From Atopsyche davidsoni (lineage: Eukaryota > Arthropoda > Insecta > Trichoptera > Hydrobiosidae), in assembly GCA_022113835.1 (NCBI GenBank), contig JAILWY010000014.1, positions 6,139,501 to 6,203,500 of the forward strand: a stretch of 64,000 nt of DNA, in the 5' to 3' direction. The notes below the pieces were generated by a model. The model was not told where the DNA came from. It saw nothing but the letters and a program-made list of their open reading frames with translations, and searched no databases. Positions 11,640 through 23,665 of this stretch are shown in pieces (positions within the stretch are counted from its first letter, which is position 1; every line of letters begins with the position of its first letter). The translations under genes and the position numbers were made by a program.

Positions 11640-14600
11640 TTTTCGAACCTTATTATATCCTAAAATAATTTAGCTAGCAACAATGTGATCACATTTATAT
11701 ACTCTCATATTTGAGATGAATTTCTATCACTCCCACTGTAAGAGAGTTTTGAGGACTTACTTGAATTTTAAGGCTTACTTTTTTATTTGTTGCCAAAAAT
11801 GTAATTCCAGCAGATAAAGTATTATTTTTTTTCATGTATCCATGCAAGTTATGTTAACAAACGTCTATAAACCTTTTTTCAACTCAAAATAAAAATAATG
11901 TTCAAAATTACATAAACGTCGAAAAATATTCAATTCACATGGACTTATTACGTATAAAACAAAATATTTTTTTTACGTTTACAAATAATATTTTTAAGGA
12001 CCTTTTGTTATATTTTTGATTTTCAATCATAAATATTTTTTACAACTTTTTGAAAAACAATTCATTGTATATTTTATAGGTTTGATAGTATGGAAGTCTA
12101 GTGCAAACACAACTTTTAATAATGCTAAAAGTGCCGTTAAACCTACCTCTGGACGGGTGCATATTTTATATTTAATAGCTACGAAGCTCATAAATTTATC
12201 TTGCAAAAAAATAACTCAAAACCTTTTATGATATTAAATCTGGTGCACTGTTTGCTGTATCGTGTTTTGTTTAGCGGCTGTAATTTTTCCAATATGCTCG
12301 GAACAAAAAATGACCTTAGCCGGGAGCATTTTTGATCGATTTTTTTTTTATCAAAAAAGGTATTCCTATATGAAATATTACATATAAAAACTCATTTATC
12401 ATGATCGATTGTGTTATTTCATTGATTGCAAATATATATTTTTTTATTGCAATGCGGTTTCTCTTGATCCATTTTCATTACATTTATTATTAGTGTCATT
12501 ATGTGCCATATATAAAATAAATATAATTCATTTTAACTTCAACGATGTTTTTGAATACTACCTCCATATTGTCGGCGCAAACTTTTTTTTTTTTTTATGA
12601 ACCTATTGTATTGTTGCTTTTGTATACCTAATTTACAATATATAAGTATACTTATTATATTATCTCAATAATTTATTTATGCATTCATTCGCAATACATT
12701 ATTTAATATTTTACTTTGTGCCGAATAAATATTTTTTTGCCTTTTATTTAGTTTCTTAGCATGAAAACAGTCAAAAGTAATTTAAATCATATTTGTAGTC
12801 CCATGTTATACATTTAAATTCCTGCATATTAAATATTGCAAGAAAAGTAAATATGTATTATAAAAGCTTCCAATCAAACTTTGAAAATACAAAAAAAATA
12901 CCAATTACGCCGTTGATTAGTAGGATAATATTTATTGGTTAAATGAAATAAGTTTTAAAAACCGCAAAATAAAACTTTTTACAATAAACATTTATAAATT
13001 AATTACAATAATTTAAATAACAAAACAAGAGTAATGCTTTGTTATTTTGTTACGCGGAAACGTTCAATATTTTCCACGTGCACTACATAAACAAATTAAT
13101 GATCATATATTATTAACAGCTATTAATTTAATGTAAAGGAATTTCAGTTCAAACGGAATATGCTACAAATGTAAAATGTTTATAAAGCCAACACATCGTA
13201 CAAGCATCAAAGCGACCACAAAATAATAAGGTTAGTCCCTGTTATACAAAGCAAAAACAATAGTAAAAAATAAAAGCTTCTCGTACGCATTATATTTGCT
13301 CAACGGTACAACAATACATACTAATTTTATGATGGTGATATGCTACAAAGAATATATTATACCGCAAAATATTACTGTGTGGTTCAAAGCTCTGGACTGT
13401 TATATTTATATTTTTGTACAAATAATGTTTCAGCAACTGTTTCATTCATTCCGTTTTAATATATGTTTACCGACTGAACACCACTATATGAACAAAGGTT
13501 CTCTCCACTACAGACAGTTTTGTAGCATTTTTATTAAATAACAAGTGTGAATAGACAAATGCCTAAGGGATTAAGATAATTCTTGTTAGTGAACGCTTTT
13601 GCCTTTATTGTTTTGAAAGACTAAAGCGCTAGCTAACAAGAATGATCGTCACATCCAACCCATTTGGCTATTCATATTTTTGTTTTATTTGTAGAACAAA
13701 CTAAGATTGATTTGGCTTTTTATATTTTGTATTATTTTGGTATTGAATGCTTATTTATTTTTATTCTAGAGTGATGGAAATATTACTAAATGTAAATCAA
13801 ACATTAAAGGCAGCAATCACAAATGATTCCAGATTTAAAGATCAAATAGAGAGTAATGTGACAAAAAATAATTATTAGGATCTGTAAATATTGTTTAAAT
13901 GAAGTATTGACATGACTGATCAACATATATTTAAAAAATCAAAACACTTAAACTGTAAAATTAATAATATTATTGATTAGATCATTTCATGTCGCAGAAT
14001 AAACAGACAATAAAAATAAAATATCACTATCGTAATTTTACAAGATGTTTAAAATATAATTGTTCAAGTATCTAATATAACTCAACAACAAAGAAAAACT
14101 CAAGAGCAAAAATTCTAATACCAACCTTCAATTTTTGTTTACGTAATAAATTTCAGGCTAAAACAGAGAAACGTATTAAAATTACAAAACTATAACATCA
14201 GTGGTTTAAATTCGCCGTGATTTCTTGCTTTAACAGTAGTTGTTTAAATATTTACCCGTCCTTAATAAAACATTTTTAATTATTATGCTTTATATCAAAT
14301 CTTTCCTTATAATCTTTGTTGAGATTTTTCCCTTTCAAAATATCTCGTGAAGTTTGTTTTTTTAGGCGTACTACATCAATATTTGAAACCATCTAAAGAA
14401 ATTATAAAATGATAAATATTTGTGTTAAAAGGCTCTATTAGCTAGAAAAGGGGCCTTTGTAAAACATTATTCATAATTTCATGTGCCAGTTACTTCCAAA
14501 GCAAACACCACTTAGCCTAATAAATTGCAAACAAACGAACGTGTTTATGCTAAGACTTATTCATTACATGGATATTTTATGAGGTTTAATGTTTTCAGTA

Positions 14601-17600
14601 TTAAAAGGTAAGCTATAAAAAATTACAAAACAAGACTTTATAACGACTTCTAATATTTCAAACTTAGGCAGTGGAATTTTAATCATTGTAAATAATGATG
14701 ACAAATAAGAACTCTATTTTAAAAATTTGACATCTATGATTTTTGATCGATAGTTATTTTGTGTCCGTAAATAAACAATTGTAAAGTAGCACGAAACCAA
14801 TAAATATAGAAGACGATCGTTCTGATCATAAATAATTTATTCGATTATATCCAAAATTATACAGCTTCAAATGATGACTATTTCTTGAACATGCATCAAC
14901 AGAATCGATCAAAAACTTGCAAGCCTTTCTTAGATATAAATTTACTGGTAATCTTTGATTGGGTATATTTTACACAATAAAATACCCAAAAACGTCAGAA
15001 TATTTTCAATTGGTGCTTACAAGAGATTTGGCAAAGTTTGGGAAAGCTTGCACATATCTGGTTCCTTGATTCAAAAAAACTTCCGTGGTGAATAAAATGG
15101 TCAGGCATTTGTCGGAAATATACTTATAATTATTAGCTTTTAATCTCAATTTCAGACTAGTACTATCATGTAATGCATATTAATCTCAAGCTGCAAATAA
15201 ACTTTTATTAATAAAGCTAATTTTTCAATCATTCCGTTAGATATATGTTTGCTTCACTAAAACAATCATATAAAAATAAATAAAATAAAATATACTCATT
15301 TCGATAAATTAAAATTGAGTAATATCATATTAATATGTATTTTTCTGTACAATCCGAACTCCGTGTATTTTATCAAAGTATTTTGTCAAATATGCTTACA
15401 TATTTTTTATCAATCTAATAATCATTTAAACTATTTCCCATTAAAATATACAATAAAAAAGATTGATTTGTAGTGTAAACATGCTACAGATACAAATAGT
15501 TTTCACTAACCCTAATCGCAAAAATAATATTTTTAGGCTATTTTCAGTTTATTTATAAAACTAAAAGTTAATAGCTTTTTTAATGCAAACAACATAAATC
15601 AACTCTAAAAGCAGCAGATAGTTTTATGCGTATTTGTATAAAATAAATGGATTGTAGTGACTTTAAATATTCACAGAGATTAAACATAAACAAGTGTCTG
15701 TGTACCGCAACTATCTTCAACAGGAATGGAAAGACTATTCATATATAAATTTTGATTTTTTTTTGTAAATTTACAATGTAACTATTTTGAAAGATATTTT
15801 TAAAATAATAAAACAACTTCAAATGTTAACAAAGATGCCCGATAAAATTACAGAGATGAAATTAATGTTTATTTTCATAAATTCAAATCATGTTATCTTA
15901 AACGGACGATAAGATTCATTGAAAAATTTTGGTATAAATATCGATAAACGCTAATTATGCGATTTTAATGCAGATTCTAAGTACATAAAAAAACCCAAAA
16001 CCTTACAGTCGTTTTTTAGGACTTATTGTGACATAATGTTTATGTTTAAATTTAAATTATAAAATCTGATAATTAAACCAAAATTAATATTATGTAACTT
16101 GTCAACTATCAAATCAATTAGAGTTTTATTTAAATAGTTTTAATTTATTTATGCCATTGGGAAAGCTTATTGATTTATTTCTAACTTATTACCAATTTTT
16201 AAATACGGTGATACTTTTTCAAAATCAAAAGTGCCATGTCCTTTTTTGCATAAAAAGATATCAACAATCACAAGGGCCAAAGTAAATTCCAAATAAACAC
16301 AGCTTTCTCCTATGGTAAATTTTGATCACAGTAACTATGCATCACTCTGACAGCCTCCGTCTGCAGAGAAGCCTGACTGCAGGATTAATTTTCAAAGCAG
16401 TATATCAAGCAGAGAATTTTCCACTGGAAATTTTCCAAAGTATTCTCAGTTTTGTTTTTTTACCGCCGAGCTGTGTATATTTGGTTGTGAAAACAAAGAG
16501 ATGTATAGTCACAATAAATCCCCCAAAGGTGTGCTAATTTATTTTATAGCCACCTGTTTAGCTCACAATGTATCGGTTTTAATGAAATTATAACAAAACT
16601 ACATATACATTTTTATATATAAATATAAATATATATAAACGAGTATATACAATATATTAGAAATATTTAATTATTGAATATGAATTATTAAGAAAACTAT
16701 TTAGTTTTTGTATATAATATTATGCATCGCCACGTAGATGAACAAGGGGAAATCCTTTATTAATTAACTCAACATGAAATAAATACAGAAAGTTATGAAA
16801 CGAATATTTGTCTTGAAAATTGTTAGTGATAGGTACTCAGAGATTCTCTGGTTTGTTTGCACGCTCAATGTTTCGGTAGCAAAATTTGATTTCAGTGAAT
16901 AAATACTAGGCATGATTGTCTTTGTCGCTCCGAGGTTTCACCAGTAACATTATTACATAAAATTAATCATTCCGCATTGTTTTAATCACAATTTTTTTTC
17001 ACAAAATCTCTGACAAACAAATACTTGATATATTTGTTTAGCTGTATTTGCCAAAAGCATCAAATATACACCCTTTTATTTTTGTATCCAATCCGCCTGA
17101 AGGCTTGTTTATATGTTTACTTTGTAATTTGGGAAAAATTCTCGTTAATAATGCGATAAAAATATAAATAATAATTGGATTGTATCTGTTGTGCACGAAA
17201 ACCATCTCCGCGATACTTGGCACTGCGCCTGTTTAGATAGCAAACCGCATCACATCTTGTAAATAAAGTTGCATCCAACTAGGCGCCTGGTGAGACAAAA
17301 TAAAGTTTTGCTAATGAATACGGCAGCAAACAGATATTCTCAACATTATCCTATATAGCTTTATTTGTTACGGATAAAATTTATTTAAGACATGCTTAAA
17401 TTCATATTAATCTCGTATTTTAAATTTCGTGTTAAAATGTTTATAATGATAATGATTTTTTTAATCTCTTAAATGAGTGAGGTATCATTACAACAAAAAA
17501 AACAAATATTTTTAATATTATGCAATATTATAAAATGATTCATCGTTGTGTTATTTTGTGTAGGCTTTAGATTTAAATTCCTTTTACTTTACTTTTGTTT

Positions 17601-19820
17601 GTCAAGTACATTTATTCAAACCACAATACGCTTTATTTGTCCTGTAAATAATTTACAAGGATATTTAATCCAAAAAATAAACCAAAATTGAATTTTCGGT
17701 TTCCAAATTCTGCATTCTAGAACTTATCATACCGCAGCCACATCTATCAGAAATATAATCTTTTGAAATACCAACAAATTTTATTCAATAATTACATGAA
17801 TACGACTCAAAAGTTTCGGTTTCAATAATACAGAGTTTACGGTTGCCACTAAACGGAAGTGTATTTTTTTCCATTTGATTTATTTTTCAGACCCCAAAGT
17901 TGTCACCAACATAAATTTTATTATACCTTACACTAAATTATATATTTTTTTAATTATTAGCAGCGTTTTTATCAGTTTTCAAAAAAATTCAAAATGCAAA
18001 TACGATTACCTTTGTTTCTTGATAACGAGGACAAACATTCCAGTTAATACTTTTGACTTCAAACGACGAAAACGCTCACTGCCAAGTATGTGCTTGATAA
18101 TCGTAAAGTTTGACATAATTTTATTTTTTTTAATGTTATACCATACAATAAAAACTTACAGAATTTTGGGTGTAAAAATAAAATATATTATTTATATTTC
18201 ATGAAATAATGTATGTGTATTGGTGTTTATTGAAAATATTATCACCTACACAATATAAACAAGTTTCATTTTGGCTCTGCACCTTTCTGTAGAATATTTA
18301 AATAAATTTGAATTGTTAGTGAAAATGAGATGCCTGCCGAGATTTTAGTTTGTATTTACAGCCTGCCTCCCCGGGGAACCTCCGTTCATTAGTTCATTGG
18401 TTTATTCATACACGGGCCAGGCCGCATTGGATTATCTTGTGACTGCACAATAGCGTGCTTTTGGGCCTTGAGCTCCCGAATCCACAATGCGAGCCCTAAC
18501 CTTATGCATATGCACTGGAATACGAAGTGCTATTAAAATACTTTTATCATAAAACCTTATTAAAATATACCTTCTTAATTAGCCGAGGCCTTGTTTTAAA
18601 TTAATATATATTAATGAATTACTTAACAAATCTCTCTTGAGTGTTTTTTAAATATCCTGATTACCATATGATTGCAAAGAAAAAATCGTTGAATAATTAA
18701 TATTGGTGCCTAATAATATATTCCCCAATAAAAATGCTTCTGAAAATCTACAGGAATTTTTAAGCTAAAACGTTGCCAAAAGGCATTTTGGTTCAATCAT
18801 GCAAGGGACTCTTATTCCTGGAGCTATGACGATGTTCGCAGAAGTGTAATATAATGACTTTAATGCAGCATCAAAAAAGTTTGAATGTGTTTGTATAACA
18901 ATGAACTCAATTATCTCATATATTTGTTGAAAGTATATCGCCTAAACGTAAAGTTACGAGTACTTATAATGAACATCAACTGGGCTTCAATCTGTTAAGG
19001 TTTTTAGATGAATATCATTCTAAGCACGCAGACTAGAATGACTTGACTTATATCCAGAACTTTGATCAAGCCAAAGATTTCCTTTTGAAGCGGAACTTAG
19101 GCTGTAAATATACGTAATCCTTTGTACATTGTTGTAATAATAATCACAATACGCGTTGTAAATTCTACAATTATATCTTGAGTTCTATATTCTAAGCTTT
19201 TTTAGTCAACTTGATGAAAATGGTTTTCTTCAAAGTTGTAAAAAAAAATATTTTTTTTCTTTACTTAGTAGTTTTATTGCATGCTTATTTTTTATCTGTG
19301 GTGATTTTGAAGAATGTCCAAGTATCTCCTCCGGCAATGGTGATACCCCCTGCTTGATATTCCCGCGACGCGCCGGGCTGGCCGCCCCTGGCCGCGAGGC
19401 TCCACGTGCCGCCCCGGGGACGCGCAGCCTCCGCGAGCCCTCTCGAGCGGGATAGTGAGGTTTTATTGCACCTACGTTTTATTCCGGTCTTTGATTTTTT
19501 ACGTCTTATCATGTCCATTCCGTGTACGCGCCTGGAGATTAGAATATGATTTCTCTATCGTGAAGCGCTCGGTTTTCACAAGCAGCGATAAAGGATCAAA
19601 GGGTAAAATAATTTATTTTGTCTTCTAATAACATGTCGAAAATAACCCATTTATTCCAAAGTATTTTGAGAGAAGTCGTCACGAAGTTGTTAATGTATGC
19701 TTGAATGTGAACTTATTACGACAAAGCAATTTTTTTAGTTGGTTTACAACACAAATATTATTGGTTTTTGTGAAGACCTATACCTATACGACCTATACGA
19801 TTTTGCTTCTACAGGTTTGA
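11640..19820. other. AT-rich non-coding stretch, no gene recognised
   Basis: No coding segment is supported; the open frames here (up to about 109 codons at 17875-18204) are AT-rich, low in informative residues and look random. GC-richer islands occur near 16340-16500, 18350-18500 and 19310-19470. One notable local structure is the hairpin at 13579-13643, listed separately. Confidence 0.55.
13579..13643 (+). repeat. Pre-miRNA-sized imperfect hairpin
   Basis: ATTCTTGTTAG at the left end pairs perfectly with CTAACAAGAAT at the right end (11 bp). After a 4x4 internal loop, CGCTTT pairs with AAAGCG, and a further CTTT/AAAG can close a loop of roughly 10-15 nt. The 65-nt length and stem-with-internal-loop shape match a small pre-miRNA. 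I do not recognise a known miRNA seed. It could equally be a tiny foldback element. The opposite strand would fold similarly, so the strand is uncertain. Confidence 0.4.
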
Positions 19821-19823
19821 TTG

Positions 19824-19948
19824 ATTGATAATGATTAAGTACATGTTTTCAAATATTGAAAATTGATATTGCACCGGCCATGTAAACTTGGGGATGTTTT
19901 TTTAATCAATTTTCAATATTTGAAAAAATGTACTTAATCATTATCAAT
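19824..19948. repeat. Near-perfect 44-bp foldback with tRNA-Thr-like loop
   Basis: Left arm 19824-19867 is the reverse complement of right arm 19905-19948 with a single mismatch. The 37-nt loop between them (19868-19904) contains CCATGTAAACTTGGGGATG, nearly the same as the anticodon and variable region of the tRNA-Thr-like sequence at 27922-27994 (read on its minus strand). The unit thus looks like a palindromic duplication flanking a piece of a tRNA-derived element. Such arms would make double-stranded RNA if transcribed. Confidence 0.8.
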
Positions 19949-22204
19949 CGGTTCACAACACGTTTGAGTTTAAAAAAAATTAAGGATTTAAATTTACAGC
20001 ATAATATTTTTGCTAGTGTGTTATAAGCGTGTTATTGCAAAAACCAAAAAATAAATTAAATTGCAAAAGTAATTAAAATTTAAAGCACTAAAAAGTTCAA
20101 CATATCTAAAACATTTTATTTATTTTTTAATAATAACGCTTACTTCACTTATTAAATTTATATTTTTTAAATTCTTATTTAATCAAAGTTCCTAGCCTCG
20201 ACTTCATGCTTGAAGGAGCAATAACAAGGGAGGGTAGTTACATTTCTCACCCTCCGCTTTCGACGCTGTCAGCCCCGATTAAAGAATGGCAAATCCCAGT
20301 AAAATAAATCTTTTTTTTAATATGGCGACCTCCAGGAGGTCGGTAATGCATCACGCAAGACTCTCTGCTGTACCGACGCGCGATTTTATCAATTTCTTAA
20401 ACCGCCATCAATGTCATTCCCAAACTAGACCGACACAGAATGACCGCAAAATACCCCCGTTCTACAAAAAATAAGATTTTTATTTTTAACTAAACGGCTA
20501 AAGTGTTTTTTTTGTTGTAATAATTTACTTTGGATATGATAGAGCTTTTACAGTGTTTTCTAAAAATAAACTATAACCTTTAGTATTAAAATTTTAAACT
20601 TTTGTATATTTTGTTATCATGTTTAATTTTTCAGTGTGACTTTCGGTTGGCAGCCTATATTAACGGTAAATTGTTTTCTGATGTAAATATCTGGAAGCCC
20701 TATAATAATCATTGTTGTTTCAAACGAAGTTATTAAAACGAAGCACAGCAAAATATTAAACTGAAATTTTTCTTAAGATGTTTTATACAAAACGCTACAT
20801 GATATTTTGATAAAATACCAATTCATCAGCACCGCGTGTTTTATTATAATACGTATAATTAATACGTTTTTTCATGTAACCCTGTTCTGTTCATCCTTCA
20901 CTGGGCAGGTGGACGTGTTCGTGGACTTGTGGTAGTCAATTTGCCACAATAAATTACAAATAATAAATATTGTCCAGCAAGAATCCTCATTAATGTATAA
21001 ATTAAACTATAAATTACTTAATCAATTAACATTTTTAATTTATTTTTGTGGTTTACTTTGTTGAGCATTGTTTTGTTTTGTATTTCTACGTAAGAAGATA
21101 ATTACATAAAAAATCCTAAGTACTGAATAAATTTTGAGTTTATGTACAAGCAGAGATATCGTACATTTGTGCTTATGACTTTACAAAGTTTGAATCTATT
21201 TTTACGTTTTGCAAGAAAACCGTTGTTTTTGGTCAAATATTTATGTCCAATATTGCTTACATAAATAGACTAAGTACAATTTTATATAAGTTTACGTAAG
21301 AATTTTGAATAAGTGAATACATATTTGATCATGAACCTAACATGATCTCATATTTTACATCACTGCACATAACAATTATTAAACAAAGCCGGTTTTGAAA
21401 TATGCTTTAAGTTGTTTAGTGTTTTGATTTTCTGCCGACTTATTTTCATAGATTTACTAAAAATATATAATCATGGATCCTTCGTTTGAATAATAATGAA
21501 CTTTATTTTTTTATTTTTTTTTAAGGCTCGTGTTTAAATTATTAAACTTTAAAGCTTTAAATAGTTATGGATATATTTCAAATAAATCATTGATCTCGTC
21601 ATCAAGATTATCAATGGTCTCTTCAGTGAGTTGGGCTTTATTTTCACGACCATCGTTACGACTGCTAAGTAAATCTACTAACAATTAATTACTATCTTTT
21701 ACACAGCTATTTGATAACAATCATAAGAACAGTTGTATAACTACCGCATTTAGAATTAATTATTTCCTACATGTGTTTTTTTATCGTCAAACAATGAGTT
21801 TTAGCCAACACTATTTGTAGAGCAGTACTATACGACACCCTTTTATACCTCAGACCATTAGTTTAAGCGTTATTTGTTGGGGAATTGTAAGAAAAAGAAT
21901 CTAGGTTAATAATACAGTGGCTATCATTAACTTAATCTAGTATATTTGCTTTTGAAAAAAAGGCAATAATTTTTAATAAAGGATATTTATGTGATTTTTA
22001 CCACGTTTTATATTTAATGTCATTAGTTTCATCAACCCATACATATTGGCACTTTCAAACTAAAATTGAATGTATTAATTTCACAACACATCCATCGGTC
22101 ACTGTGGGTAGATTATCGGCCTATTCAAAAATTATAATAAACTAGCGTTGAGGGTGGCATTAAACCAGCACGAAACAAAGTGAAATAACAACTAATAAAA
22201 TCCG

Positions 22205-22256
22205 AAACCCAGAATAAAAGCCGGAGCGAGGTTTCGCTCCCACCCAATCTGGGTTT
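22205..22256. repeat. Two-tier stem-loop
   Basis: An outer pairing of AAACCCAGA with TCTGGGTTT (9 bp) encloses an inner pairing of GGAGCGA with TCGCTCC (7 bp) around a 4-nt loop (22230-22233). The two helices are separated by unpaired stretches of 9 and 7 nt. It lies in a GC-richer island. It could be a structured RNA or a remnant of a small inverted-repeat element. Confidence 0.5.
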
Positions 22257-23615
22257 TTATGTTCTTCGCAGATTTTACCTTTATTTTAGTGTCACCGTAA
22301 GGATCAATTCGATCCCGGTCTGATGAAAGTCTCGGAAAAAGCGCTGTTGACAAACAGCGGAGTCGCGAAAATTCTGGATGAGAAACGAGATATGTTGATA
22401 CGCACGCCGGAGCTTATTAACTGAGAAAATACTCGAGACGCCTTTGTTAAAGAATATTTTCGATTGAAGATTTCCTTTTATTAATCAAAGGTAATCTTAT
22501 TTCAATATAAGCACGTATTGTTTTATATATATTATTATTGTAGCACCAAACAATTTGAGGGCAAAATGTATGATTAATTGTAGAATGGAAATAATACACA
22601 AATAGAACTGTAATTTAATAAAATTTATTTTATTTAGAAATTCTTACTAAAAAATGTATTTTACAAAAAATATTTAAAAATTGTGAAAACAAGCACATAT
22701 TTTTTATAATAAACAGGTTTAATATTTGATTTCTTTATATTATTAGAGGTTTTTTCATTGTTTTGTTGTAATTTATATCTAATTTATTGTTTTGTTGTAA
22801 ATTTATTATTTATAAGCAAATTTTAAGAATAACACTAGAAGTTGCTGTCGCAAAAATTCTCTCATACTTCGATAAATCATTTTCTTTAGTTAAATTGGGA
22901 TGCTTTGAAACAATGTACGCTTTTTGGTTGTTCTATGTTCATTGATTTATACTATTACAAACACAATATTCTATGGATAAATAAAAATTTCAATTTTATA
23001 AGAAGTAAGCATAGAAATAGAAAAATCATAAAACATATCGCTCGAGAAGCGAACCGAATCCGAAGCAAATATATTTCGAACAAGAAGACCCGCTTTGCGC
23101 GCAACACGGCTGCAGATTGGACGGATGGAGTCCTGAAGGAACCAAACCTCTGCAGAGGTAGGCTGTTTCTCACTGCTATGCATCCTGAAACAATTGAAGA
23201 ATATACCTTTAAGTGATCAATAATACTTACTTAAGTAAAAATTACGTTTGGTTATTTTTTTCATCCAATTTTAAAAGGTTTTATGCAAAGCTCTACCAAA
23301 GCATAAAAAGTAAATTTTACTGTCATTGAAAATATCACTGATCGGCAGATGAAAAGTAAAAAAAATCGGTAGGTAATTGTATTTGACTGTGGCATATTTT
23401 GTACTGGCGGTTTGTATTTATGCTTACGTACACATAAATAGATTTAATAAATTTAAAATTAAATATAAAAACTGGATTCGACAATATGTGAGATGAAAAA
23501 CCACTTTTGGGCCTTTCAGGTTATGTTCACTGAAAAAATAGTGTAAATATTATTCGTATTCCCTACCTCAATTGGTTGCCTTCCTCCGGGCGTCCTTTTG
23601 GGTCCGTGTAGGTGC

Positions 23616-23665
23616 GGAGGGTTGAGGGTGGAGGGTGGAGGGTGGAGGGTGGAGGGTGGAGGAGG
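23616..23665 (+). repeat. GGAGGGT minisatellite, possible G-quadruplex
   Basis: About six to seven head-to-tail copies of the heptamer GGAGGGT, slightly decayed at both ends, make a purine-rich G-tract array on the + strand. Runs of three Gs separated by four-base spacers meet the usual pattern for G-quadruplex formation. The overlapping open frames are by-products of the repeat. Confidence 0.85.

Noticed and set aside
17875..18204. Plus-strand open frame of 109 codons
   Set aside because: AT-rich, rich in Ile/Phe/Lys/Tyr, no domain, no splice or promoter context; likely chance.
22905..23216. Overlapping open frames on both strands, 70-103 codons
   Set aside because: Three frames over the same DNA on opposite strands cannot all be genes, and none has a recognisable domain or splice context.
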